55,956 bases of DNA from assembly GCA_964398215.1 (NCBI GenBank), contig CAYNNP010000012.1, positions 1 to 55,956 of the forward strand, given 5' to 3'. Below the pieces are notes generated by a model, which saw nothing but the letters and a program-made list of their open reading frames with translations, was not told the origin of the DNA and ran no database searches. The translations under genes were made by a program, and so were the position numbers. This stretch comes from CAYNNP01 sp964398215 (GTDB taxonomy: Bacteria; Planctomycetota; Planctomycetia; Pirellulales; Pirellulaceae). Shown here piece after piece: positions 32,761-41,545 of the stretch (position 1 is its first letter; the number at the start of each line of letters is the position of its first letter).

Positions 32761-35490
32761 CTAGTCGATGTAACGAAATTCTGCCGACGCCAATAGGCTT
32801 TGACAGAACATTGCAAAGACCTGGGAGCGATTCTCAGGTGAAGTTGTTTTGACAGCGTCGCGTAGGAAAAACGCCGTCGCATTTCTTTCGCCGCTAGTCG
32901 GCAAACGACCGTAAGCGAGCCTGAAAGCTAAATCGATCCGCTGCTGTGTGCTAGCTGCAGCCTTGGTAACGCGCTCTGAAAAAACTTCGCTTTGTTGCAA
33001 CACAAACGGATTGTTCAGCATGTACAAAGCTTGGTTTGCGGTGTTGGATGATTCGCGAACTCCAACAACAATGCTGGAGTCCGGAAAATCGAACACGTCC
33101 AATGAGCGCGGGACAGCGTCCCGGACGATCGGCAAATAGATGCTGCGAAACTTTGCGTCCTCCATGTCCAGGGCGTTGGTGATCTTGCGTAGCGTTTTAC
33201 CGATTTCTTGCTGGTACCGCTCTCGGATCGATTGCTGGTCGTTCCTAGAAGGCATTCCTTGGCCCAGTCGATTGCCACGATTACGTCCACGGAATCGATT
33301 CCTACCCGTTCCGTTATTTCCATTTTCCCTGGCTGCATCACGGATTCGTTGCTGCGTCTCGGCGGTCAAATTGCTGCGCATCTTGGCCAACGCTTCGCGT
33401 GCTTGACCACGAGCATCCCCAAGCACACCGTCACGGACGCGCATGTAACCTGCCTTGGCGACTTCCGACCCTCGCGTGCGTTCCAGATCTATCTCTCCGC
33501 TAATAGCCAACATCGCATCGCGAAGTCCCTCGGCGTCCAGACGTCTTGGGTTGGCCCGCCAAAGCAGGGTGTTTGACGGATCGTAATCATGAGCACGTTG
33601 GTTAAAGGCACTGCTCATGCGATAAACACGTGATGTTGCAATCTCTTTGACAATCGTTTTCACAGACCAATCCGACTGAACAAACTTGATCGCCAAATAG
33701 TCCAACAATTCCGGATGACTAGGCGGCTGGCCAGTCACGCCAAAGTTATCGGTCGACGCAACGATTCCTTGTCCCAGCAAACTGTTCCAGATTCGGTTCA
33801 CCATCACGCGTGCAGTCAACGAATTGTCGTCACTGCCAATCCACTTTGCCAGTTCCAAACGCCCACTTTTGTTAGCTGGGATTTTGTATTCATGATCGAC
33901 CAGGACTTTGGGAAAACCGCGCGGAACCGCTTGTGCAGGCTGGTCGATTTCACCGCGCACAAGAACTCGGGCTTCTCGCGGTTCACCTTTCTCCTGGACG
34001 CCCATGCAATAGCTTCGCGGGTTTCCGTTGTCATCTACGACGGCGAGTTTGGCTGACACTTCTGCCAACTGATTAGCAATGCGATTGCGAGCCTGAGCGA
34101 CAGTGCGGCCATTGGAACTATCACCTCGCGCAAATCGGCTTCGGAGTTCTCTTAGTTCAGTTTGCAAGTCTCGCATTTTCGATTTCAGATCCGCCATCTC
34201 TGATCGAGAGTATTTTTGGTCGTACGGATTCGGGTCATCGACCGGCAAGACCAACAACGAACTATTGCGGTTTGCTTGAACTCCAGAGAACGAACCAAAT
34301 TCCGATGGCGGATTGCCAAAGTACGTCGTCATGTTGCTAAAGATCCCAACCAGGCCGTAGTAATCTGATTGTGGAATCGCATCGAATTTGTGATCGTGAC
34401 AACGAGCGCAGGCGACGGACATTCCCATGAACACTCGCGTGGTAGCATCAATCTGTTCGTCGACTTGATCGAATCCGAACTGAACGCGGTTTTTCTCGTT
34501 CACGTTCCTGCTACCCATCGCCAAAAACGTGGTTCCCACCAAGTTCTCGGCCCATTGCTGATCCGACTCAGCTGGCAGCAAATCACCAGCGATGTTTTGC
34601 TGTACGAAAACGTTGAACGGCTTGTCTGCATTGAATGAATCGATGACAAAATCACGATAGCGCCATGCATGCGGGTAGGTCATATTCACCTCGCGCCCGG
34701 TCGATTCAGCATAGCGCGCCGCGTCCAACCAGTGACGCGCCCAACGCTCACCGAACTGTTCTTTTTCAAGCAACCGGTCGACGATCAGCTCGACGGCAGC
34801 CTGGGGATTCTGTTGCCACTGCTTTGCGAAATAGTCAATCTGCTGAGGTGTGGGTGGAAGTCCGATAAGGTCAAAGCAGAGTCGCCGAAGAATTTTGTGT
34901 GGCTCGGCATCGGTCGGTGTTGGCAGTCCTGATTCTTCAAGTCGCGCGAGTACAAATTGGTCGACAGGTTTTTTTGACCAACTCGAGTCATTGACTTTAG
35001 GAGGCGAATGATTGACAGGCGGTTGGTATGCCCAAAAATTCTGCTTGGCGTCCGCAATGTCTTGTTCCGAAATTTCTGACTTGATCTGGGCGACAGAATT
35101 CACTCGCGGGTCCGGCGCGCCCATCTCAATCCATTTCTTGAAATCGTCAATGATGTTCTTGGAGAGTTTTCGTTTGGGCGGCATGACAAAATCGGTATGT
35201 GTCATGGCGTTGTACAACAGACTGGATTCCAAGTCGCCTGGAACAACGGCCGCGCCACTATCACCTCCGATATGAGTCAATTCTCGGTTGTCCAATCGGA
35301 GTCCACCGCGAACGTTTCCAGATTGGCTGGAGTGACAGCCGTAGCACTCACGAATCAGTACCGGGCGAATTTTAGCTTCAAAGAACTTCAGTTGATCCGC
35401 AGTTATCTTTTGCTCGTCAGCAAAACACTCGCCTGCCCAAACGATGGCAAGCACAGCGACAACGCATTGGAGTATTGATCGGTTCTTCAT
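32761..35490 (-). CDS. PSD1-type cytochrome, DUF1549/DUF1553
   Basis: A 909-residue secreted protein starting at ATG 35488-35490, with signal peptide (ILQCVVAVLAIVWAGECFA). A cytochrome c-like domain with CYGCH (Cys49, Cys52, His53) is followed by a segment with MPPKRKLS, then DUF1549 (KPVDQFVLARLEESGLPTPTDAEPHKILRRLCFDLIGLPPTP) and DUF1553 (GRLELAKWIGSDDNSLTARVMVNRIWNSLLGQGIV ... HPELLDYLA). A basic Asn/Arg/Gly-rich stretch near residue 740 (NGTGRNRFRGRNRGNRLG) interrupts the last domain. It pairs with the DUF1501 gene below and probably with the EF-hand gene above. Function unresolved; a periplasmic redox role is inferred. Confidence 0.9.
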   Translation of the reverse strand: MKNRSILQCVVAVLAIVWAGECFADEQKITADQLKFFEAKIRPVLIRECYGCHSSQSGNVRGGLRLDNRELTHIGGDSGAAVVPGDLESSLLYNAMTHTDFVMPPKRKLSKNIIDDFKKWIEMGAPDPRVNSVAQIKSEISEQDIADAKQNFWAYQPPVNHSPPKVNDSSWSKKPVDQFVLARLEESGLPTPTDAEPHKILRRLCFDLIGLPPTPQQIDYFAKQWQQNPQAAVELIVDRLLEKEQFGERWARHWLDAARYAESTGREVNMTYPHAWRYRDFVIDSFNADKPFNVFVQQNIAGDLLPAESDQQWAENLVGTTFLAMGSRNVNEKNRVQFGFDQVDEQIDATTRVFMGMSVACARCHDHKFDAIPQSDYYGLVGIFSNMTTYFGNPPSEFGSFSGVQANRNSSLLVLPVDDPNPYDQKYSRSEMADLKSKMRDLQTELRELRSRFARGDSSNGRTVAQARNRIANQLAEVSAKLAVVDDNGNPRSYCMGVQEKGEPREARVLVRGEIDQPAQAVPRGFPKVLVDHEYKIPANKSGRLELAKWIGSDDNSLTARVMVNRIWNSLLGQGIVASTDNFGVTGQPPSHPELLDYLAIKFVQSDWSVKTIVKEIATSRVYRMSSAFNQRAHDYDPSNTLLWRANPRRLDAEGLRDAMLAISGEIDLERTRGSEVAKAGYMRVRDGVLGDARGQAREALAKMRSNLTAETQQRIRDAARENGNNGTGRNRFRGRNRGNRLGQGMPSRNDQQSIRERYQQEIGKTLRKITNALDMEDAKFRSIYLPIVRDAVPRSLDVFDFPDSSIVVGVRESSNTANQALYMLNNPFVLQQSEVFSERVTKAAASTQQRIDLAFRLAYGRLPTSGERNATAFFLRDAVKTTSPENRSQVFAMFCQSLLASAEFRYID

Positions 35491-35608
35491 GGCATGAATG
35501 CGGGTAATTGGATTCGTTTGCAAAATTTAACTTTACTTGATTTCTGTGATGTGGCCGCACAGTTATCGATCAGTGAACCAAGCGTGTCGGCTGTTCAGCG
35601 TTCAATGT

Positions 35609-35980
35609 TTAATTGGGACGTTTTGGAATGTCGCCGCCAGGGGTTCCTGCGTCATCTCGCTTGCGCGCCGCTGATTGTCCCTTGCCGTTGCGCTTGGTCC
35701 GAGCTCCTGCCGCGCGGCCGCGACGTTCACGAATTTTAGTCAGCAACTGGGTCAGCTCTTTCGCATCCAGTTTCTGGTCGTGATCGGTATCAAATTCCTT
35801 TAGCAACAGAGGAACCAATTTGGCAGGATCCATCGTAAGTTGTGACAATCCTGAGCGGGCTGACGAACGCTTTTCCAACTCACGCTTCTTGGTTGTTTTC
35901 TCACTGGGATCATCAGCAAAAGCGACTGAAGCGACGGCGATTGCGACGAACATAACGAAAAACCCGGTAAAACGCTTCAT
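35609..35980 (-). CDS. Secreted EF-hand protein
   Basis: A 123-residue protein with a signal peptide (FFVMFVAIAVASVAFA) and one canonical EF-hand loop, DTDHDQKLDAKE, in an otherwise basic, low-complexity protein (RERRGRAAGARTKRNGKG). Binds calcium in the periplasm or outside the cell by family inference. It is 118 bp upstream of the PSD1 cytochrome on the same strand, so it may be the first gene of the PSD1-DUF1501 transcript. It diverges from the large dockerin protein, with about 200 bp between the chosen starts. Confidence 0.75.
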   Translation of the reverse strand: MKRFTGFFVMFVAIAVASVAFADDPSEKTTKKRELEKRSSARSGLSQLTMDPAKLVPLLLKEFDTDHDQKLDAKELTQLLTKIRERRGRAAGARTKRNGKGQSAARKRDDAGTPGGDIPKRPN

Positions 35981-36181
35981 TTTTTGCTCTCTGTGAAATT
36001 GGGGTTACGCTTTTGACTACAGCTTCAAATAACGTTCTAGTTATTGAACGCGGAGTGAATGGAGTCCAGGACACGCAAACCTGACTTTTTGGAGACTTTC
36101 TCATCAAAGTCAGAGCGGACTAAAATAGTCAGCACGGGTCGGTATTCTCAGTCGTCACACTTTCGCACAAGGCCCTCACCC

Positions 36182-38020
36182 TTGAATTCCTATCGTAAAC
36201 GTCGCCGACTAAGCATTCAGATCATCGAACAACGTCGTTTGCTTGCAGGCGATTTGGGGCACAATTTTGTCGAAGCAGAAGATGTGGACATTGATGGCCA
36301 GGTCTCTGCAAATGATGCATCACTGGTGATTGATCAACTGGTTCAGGTCGAGTTTGGTCAACAGACACCGGAACCAGACGATCTGGTCTTTTCTGATGTC
36401 GATGATAGCGGCGCAGTGAGTTCAATCGATGCACTCAGAATCATCAATCAACTGGGTTCGGGACGCGATATGTCTGAACTCCAAAGTGGGATCGATCTAC
36501 TTGCCAGTTCGATCTTGTCGGAAACGTTGCCATCAGGAATAAACCCCCGGTTCGCGCACGCTTGGCTTGATAGGTTGCAAGAACGATTTGATGTTCCAGA
36601 TGATCAACGCGGGCCCTTCAATCACTTGGACAGAAATCAAAATCAGGAAATCGTCCAAGGGGAAATCGACGATGCAATCTGGCAACAGCTAGAGCCTCGC
36701 GATTTGAATGCCGATGAAGCGTTGACCGATGACGAATTGCAACGTTCAAGGGCCAGTGAGATCCAAGTCCAGTTGCCCGTTGACGAATCTGGCCAAGCAC
36801 TAGATCTCTTGGACTTGAATGCCAGTAACTCACTTTCCATTGATGAAGTCAGTGCATTGACTTGGTCCCACATCCAGCCAGCGGATCGGAACTCCGATCA
36901 AGAAGTTTCGCTGGCCGAAATTGAACTTGCACGAACCGAGAACGAATCGAATTTGCGGCTACCAAATGCTACTTTCGCGTTCAACCAACTGGACATTGAT
37001 GATGATGGACTCGTTGACCAATCTGAATTGACCGTCGCCACATGGGAATTGGTTGGTCGTGCGAATACCGATAGTGACAACGCCCTGTCTTTGGCAGAAC
37101 TAACAACTCAAAGAGACATTGATGAACTGGATGTTCGTGGGCCGCAGCCGGATGTATCCTTTTCGTTTTTGGATGTAAACGGCAGTGATGAATTGGAGCA
37201 AACTGAATTGACAGTTCCTACCTGGGATGCGATCGAACATGCTGATGCGGACGAGTCCGGTTCCGTATCCTTGATTGAAATTGAAAACGCACGCACTAAC
37301 GATGAAGCGGCATTGGATGGAGATTCCAGTAGCCTGTCGCAAGCGGCATTGAATCGCTTGGACTTGAACTCCGATGATGCCCTAGAAGAATCTGAACTTC
37401 GGCCGGCGACTTGGACGCGTATCGTTGGGCTTGACACCAACAATGACAACCTCATCACATTCGCAGAATTGGACGCCGCTCGCCAAGAATCCGCGCCGGG
37501 TCCGATCACGTTGGGATTCGACATCGATGGATTGGGGCCCGTTCAGGGCGCGAATCGGATCTCGGTGAACGTCGGCGAAACAGTGACGTTCAACATTTAT
37601 GTACTTGGCACAGGCGATGACACTCGAATCGAAGAATTCGGCTTGGTCGGGTTTGGTATCGAGTCGACTTATGGAACAGATTTTGGACAAGTCACTGGTG
37701 CAACCGTCAATCCAGACATTCAACTCTTTGAATTGAACGAGACAGATACACCGGGCATAGTGAGACTTAGCGGTTCATCATCACAATTCGGTGTTCCAGT
37801 CGACGCTGGCGGCAACAACCATTTGTTGCTGGGCAGCATCATGTTCGAGGCAACTGCTGCTGGGACAACAACATTTGCGTTTTCAGATCTAGATACCGGG
37901 CCGACCGTCGCCGACTTTAGCTTGGGCGACGATGGCTTTTCCAATATCGATGAAGACATTTTCAGGGATAACGGCACACCGCGAACATTGAACTTCATGA
38001 TAGACACTGTGCCGGAGTGA
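36182..38020 (+). CDS. Surface protein with dockerin, ten EF-hand loops and cohesin-like domain
   Basis: About 612 residues from TTG 36182 (the frame is open to ATG 36059). The start YRKRRRLSIQIIEQRRLLAGD fits the planctomycete N-terminal LEPR-XLL-like surface motif, which supports the TTG start. Residues about 33-91 hold two dockerin calcium loops (DVDIDGQVSANDASLVIDQL and DVDDSGAVSSIDALRIINQL). Residues 145-435 are five repeats with a 60-63-residue period, each LD.N....L...EL...TW..I..AD.N.D...SLAEI..AR, that is two EF-like loops per repeat. The last ~170 residues (ISVNVGETVTFNIYVLG...LLLGSIMFEA) resemble a cohesin/Big-type beta domain. It likely binds calcium at the cell surface. Confidence 0.75.
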   Translation: MNSYRKRRRLSIQIIEQRRLLAGDLGHNFVEAEDVDIDGQVSANDASLVIDQLVQVEFGQQTPEPDDLVFSDVDDSGAVSSIDALRIINQLGSGRDMSELQSGIDLLASSILSETLPSGINPRFAHAWLDRLQERFDVPDDQRGPFNHLDRNQNQEIVQGEIDDAIWQQLEPRDLNADEALTDDELQRSRASEIQVQLPVDESGQALDLLDLNASNSLSIDEVSALTWSHIQPADRNSDQEVSLAEIELARTENESNLRLPNATFAFNQLDIDDDGLVDQSELTVATWELVGRANTDSDNALSLAELTTQRDIDELDVRGPQPDVSFSFLDVNGSDELEQTELTVPTWDAIEHADADESGSVSLIEIENARTNDEAALDGDSSSLSQAALNRLDLNSDDALEESELRPATWTRIVGLDTNNDNLITFAELDAARQESAPGPITLGFDIDGLGPVQGANRISVNVGETVTFNIYVLGTGDDTRIEEFGLVGFGIESTYGTDFGQVTGATVNPDIQLFELNETDTPGIVRLSGSSSQFGVPVDAGGNNHLLLGSIMFEATAAGTTTFAFSDLDTGPTVADFSLGDDGFSNIDEDIFRDNGTPRTLNFMIDTVPE

Positions 38021-38079
38021 AGCTTATGATTGGAGAGTGCTTGTCACTATTCCAGTCACTTTGCCCTGACAAATTCTAG

Positions 38080-38727
38080 ATGCCAGACCCGGATTCCCCT
38101 TTGCACGATGACGTTGTTCGCGAAATGCGGAGTGGTGACCAAGAAGCCCTCGCGAGTGTGTTCACTGTGTTTCGCGACCGGCTAAAGCAGATTGTGAGCT
38201 TTCGCCTGGACCGTCGTTTGGCTGGCCGAGTCTCAGAATCCGATGTCTTGCAGGAAGCGTACATCGCTGCAGTGAAACGTCTTCATCATTTTGGTGAATC
38301 TGAGGAGATGTCGCCTTTCTTATGGTTGCGTTTAATAACCAATCAACAACTGGTGGACCTTCACCGCAAGCATTTCCAGGCCCAGCAACGAGATGTCCGC
38401 AATGAAGTGTCTTTGCAGCAGCGATCTCTTTCGGCGCAGACCTCGATAGCGATTGCCGCGAATCTCGCTTGTTCGATGACAGCGGTCAGTGAGTATGTCG
38501 TCCGTGCGGAGCAAATTGATCGACTGGAGACCGCACTGAACAAAATGGACGCGGTCGATCGTGAAGTCATCGCCCTTCGGCATTTTGAAGAATTATCAAA
38601 CGTGGAAACCGCTACCGTGCTAGGAATCGAAACATCTGCAGCGAGCAAGCGATACCTTCGAGCGATGAAGCGGTTATCAATGATAGTGTCGGATTTTGCC
38701 AAAGACGATGAGAACAAACAGCTTTGA
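38080..38727 (+). CDS. ECF sigma factor of a sigma-kinase pair
   Basis: A 215-residue ECF sigma factor of the planctomycete type: region 2 (MRSGDQEALASVFTVFRDRLKQIVSFRLDRRLAGRVSESDVLQEAYIAAVKRL ... PFLWLRLITNQQLVDLHRKHF) and region 4 (DREVIALRHFEELSNVETATVLGIETSAASKRYLRAMKRL). Its stop TGA shares TTGA with the TTG start of the next kinase gene, so the two are coupled. Such ECF factors are often next to Ser/Thr kinases in this phylum and are thought to be controlled by them instead of by an anti-sigma factor. It follows the dockerin protein by 59 bp. Confidence 0.9.
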   Translation: MPDPDSPLHDDVVREMRSGDQEALASVFTVFRDRLKQIVSFRLDRRLAGRVSESDVLQEAYIAAVKRLHHFGESEEMSPFLWLRLITNQQLVDLHRKHFQAQQRDVRNEVSLQQRSLSAQTSIAIAANLACSMTAVSEYVVRAEQIDRLETALNKMDAVDREVIALRHFEELSNVETATVLGIETSAASKRYLRAMKRLSMIVSDFAKDDENKQL

Positions 38728-41465
38728 ACGAATCAAACTCTCAATCCAAGCTTGATACGATCGCCGAGGAATTCACAGCTTCCATTCGTCGAGGCGAAGA
38801 TCCGTCGATCGAGAGTTACCTGGAGCAGTATCCGGAATCGGCTGACCAAATTGAAAGTTTGCTGAATTCGATCAAGTCGATTGAGCAGATCAAAGGCTTG
38901 CCAAAGGTTTCTGCTCCGGCTCAGGTGTCACTGCAGGAAATCGACGACTACAGAATTGTGCGAGAAATTGGTCGTGGCGGGATGGGCGTCGTGTTCGAGG
39001 CGATTCACCAATCGCTCGGACGACGTGTTGCACTGAAAATTCTGTCCGCAGATTTATTGGGCGATACGCGGCATCTGACCAGGTTTCGGCGCGAAGCCAA
39101 GGCTGCCGCGCGGTTGAGGCACCCTAATATCGTCTCTGTTTTTGGTGTCGGCCACTCCCGCAACCAGCACTACTACGTGATGGACTTCATCAATGGCATG
39201 AGCCTTGCCGATTGGTTACGAAGTGTTGCTGGTGGAGGGCTGATGGCACCGACGATGGCGCAGTCCGTCGCCAACTCGAAAGCCGATTTTGAGTTGGACG
39301 GCACGTTGGATTTTGCTGAGGATGAAGTTGCCATCGAAACGCAACCAAAGCTGCCTATCCCAGATCGGAATGACACAACCGAGTACTTTCGCTGGGTTGC
39401 AAAGCTAACATCCACGGTTTGTGGCGCGCTCGACTACGCACATCACCAACAAGTTTTGCATCGCGACATCAAACCTGCGAATCTTTTGCTGGATGAAAAG
39501 GGCAGCATTTGGATTGCGGACTTTGGATTGGCAAAGCTGCTTGAACAACAGGGAACACTGACTCAAGAAATCGTCGGCACTCCTCAATACATGCCACCAG
39601 AGTCTTTTGATGGTCGCTACGACATCCGCAGCGAGACGTATTGCGTCGGGCTCTTGCTATTTGAACTGCTGACGCTTCGACCGGCAGTGGAAGCAAAGAG
39701 TCATCAGGAATTGATTCGCAAAGCCGTTGAAGGCGTCTCGGTTTCTCCTAAGAAATTCAACCAACACATTCCACGTGACTTGGAAACGATCGTTCAAAAA
39801 GCTCTGTCGTTCGATGACAAAGATCGCTATCAATCGGCAGCGGACTTTCAGAATGACCTTGAGTGCTACCTATCCAATCGCCCGATTAGCGCTCGAAGAT
39901 TTAGCTTAGTTGAACGTTTGGTTCGTTGGTCGCATCGCGAGCCGGTGGTGGCCAAGCTGACCTTTGCGGTTTTTGCCTCACTGCTCGCTTCGGTGATCGT
40001 TGCCAGTACAGCATTCATCAACACCAGAAACTCCCTGAAAGCTGTCAAAAATGCGAACGCCCAAACAGCTGAAATGTTGACGCAGCGGACGGCTGCATTG
40101 GACGCAACACAAGAAGAGAGTTTGCGTGCCGAACGCAACTTGGAACTTGCGTTAGCGGCGATTAACAAAGTCATCCAGCGTGTTGGCGAACCAGACATTG
40201 GTTCTGATCCAGACGATGAATTCGGACAAGATTTTGGAGATTCTGTTTCACCCAATGTGACCGCAAGTGATGCAGAAATGCTTCAATCACTCTTGTTGTT
40301 CTTGGATGAATTGGCCGACAACAACAGCGAAAGTTTGCTGGAGCAGTCCGCGGAAGCTGGCAAACGTGCCGGTGAACTTTACCATCAGCTGGGAGAATTG
40401 CGGAAAGCGGAAACTGCCTACAAAGATGCGTTTCGGCGATACGAAAATATTCGAGAACAAGATCGCGAGAATTTTGACTCGCTGGTCGCCGAAGCAGAAA
40501 TCTTGAACGAGCGAGCGGTGATCGCAGGAAAACGCGGTCGTTTTTCAGCATCCCTACAATTCTTTGAATCATCCAAGCAACTGTTTGATTCATCGCCCAA
40601 ACTACAAAATTCTCGAGAAGGCCGGTTTCTGCTCGCGCGTGCAAACCGAATTCAGGCGACTTTCGGAACGCAGGCCAGCCTGATTGATGCGGGGGTAGAA
40701 TCACAAGAACCCACTAGCTGGCAGAAATTTGCAATTCGCAAACATAGCCAACAAGACATTGCCCTGATCGACGACGCCATCGATCTGGTCAAGGAACTCA
40801 CGAACGAATTTCCAGACGACGTTTCCTATTTGGTCGAACTGGCAAGGCTGTATCGGGACAAATCGTTGATCGGCTCGCGTCTTGCGTTCCCCAACTCAAC
40901 TCGAAACCGCGCACTGATGCGTGCGAATTCGGCGCCGCTCGATGCGTTCCAAGCCTCGGTCGAAATTCTAGAGAAACTGTCTCGAGAAAATCGCGAATCG
41001 AAATTGATTCAGTACGAATTTGCTCAGACTCTGTTTTCTTTACCGCACAAGAATACAAGAGCGCGGCGACGTCTACAAAGAGCCGAAGTCTTGATTGACA
41101 ACTTAGTCGCCGGCGCACCCGAATTGACTCACTATAAAAACCTGCAGGCCAGAGCAAAGGAAGTCTTGGCAGCTGACTTTGCAAACGAAGGATTACTGGA
41201 TGAAGCGGTCAAGAAGCTTGAGCAGGCACTTTCTATTTACAATGACTTGATGCAAACGGCTCCTGAGACACGCCGTTTTCACATAAAGACCATGCGGGTT
41301 CTGGAAGCATTGGCGGATTCGAATCAACAGCTAGGCCGCACAGACGAAGCTCGCGAACACTTGCAAGCCGCGAAAAAGCTGCTGCCAAAACCTCGGTTGA
41401 AATGGCTGCCCAATATTATTCGCTCAGCAATCGCCCGTATCGACCAAAAGTTGGCTGAATTGTGA
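38724..41465 (+). CDS. Ser/Thr protein kinase with TPR-like sensor domain
   Basis: A 913-residue kinase, TTG start. N-terminal region (about 12-55) typical of planctomycete kinases (IESYLEQYPESADQIESLL), catalytic domain about 76-385 with GRGGMGVV (83-90), Lys105, HRDIKPAN (247-254), DFG (266-268) and GTPQYMPPES. There is an insert of about 50 residues before helix E (170-220). Membrane helix at 411-431, then a long alpha-helical region with TPR-like repeats outside or across the membrane (AYKDAFRRYENI, AVKKLEQALSIYNDLM). It is coupled to the upstream ECF sigma factor, which it may phosphorylate (inference). Confidence 0.9.
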   Translation: MNESNSQSKLDTIAEEFTASIRRGEDPSIESYLEQYPESADQIESLLNSIKSIEQIKGLPKVSAPAQVSLQEIDDYRIVREIGRGGMGVVFEAIHQSLGRRVALKILSADLLGDTRHLTRFRREAKAAARLRHPNIVSVFGVGHSRNQHYYVMDFINGMSLADWLRSVAGGGLMAPTMAQSVANSKADFELDGTLDFAEDEVAIETQPKLPIPDRNDTTEYFRWVAKLTSTVCGALDYAHHQQVLHRDIKPANLLLDEKGSIWIADFGLAKLLEQQGTLTQEIVGTPQYMPPESFDGRYDIRSETYCVGLLLFELLTLRPAVEAKSHQELIRKAVEGVSVSPKKFNQHIPRDLETIVQKALSFDDKDRYQSAADFQNDLECYLSNRPISARRFSLVERLVRWSHREPVVAKLTFAVFASLLASVIVASTAFINTRNSLKAVKNANAQTAEMLTQRTAALDATQEESLRAERNLELALAAINKVIQRVGEPDIGSDPDDEFGQDFGDSVSPNVTASDAEMLQSLLLFLDELADNNSESLLEQSAEAGKRAGELYHQLGELRKAETAYKDAFRRYENIREQDRENFDSLVAEAEILNERAVIAGKRGRFSASLQFFESSKQLFDSSPKLQNSREGRFLLARANRIQATFGTQASLIDAGVESQEPTSWQKFAIRKHSQQDIALIDDAIDLVKELTNEFPDDVSYLVELARLYRDKSLIGSRLAFPNSTRNRALMRANSAPLDAFQASVEILEKLSRENRESKLIQYEFAQTLFSLPHKNTRARRRLQRAEVLIDNLVAGAPELTHYKNLQARAKEVLAADFANEGLLDEAVKKLEQALSIYNDLMQTAPETRRFHIKTMRVLEALADSNQQLGRTDEAREHLQAAKKLLPKPRLKWLPNIIRSAIARIDQKLAEL

Positions 41466-41484
41466 CACAGCAAACATGTCACAA
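41460..41484. promoter_or_regulatory. Inverted repeat TTGTGACA-9 nt-TGTCACAA
   Basis: Perfect 8-bp arms overlapping the stop of the kinase gene, 62 bp upstream of the sulfatase start. The spacing is suitable for a dimeric regulator, and the arms resemble CRP/FNR-like half sites (TGTGA/TCACA), though the 9-nt spacer is longer than the classical 6. It might equally be a weak hairpin. No matching regulator is identified. Confidence 0.35.
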
Positions 41485-41545
41485 ATAGAATCATGCTACG
41501 CTGTTTGCGGTTTTAACGATGCAAATTCTATAGAGATTTTCACCC

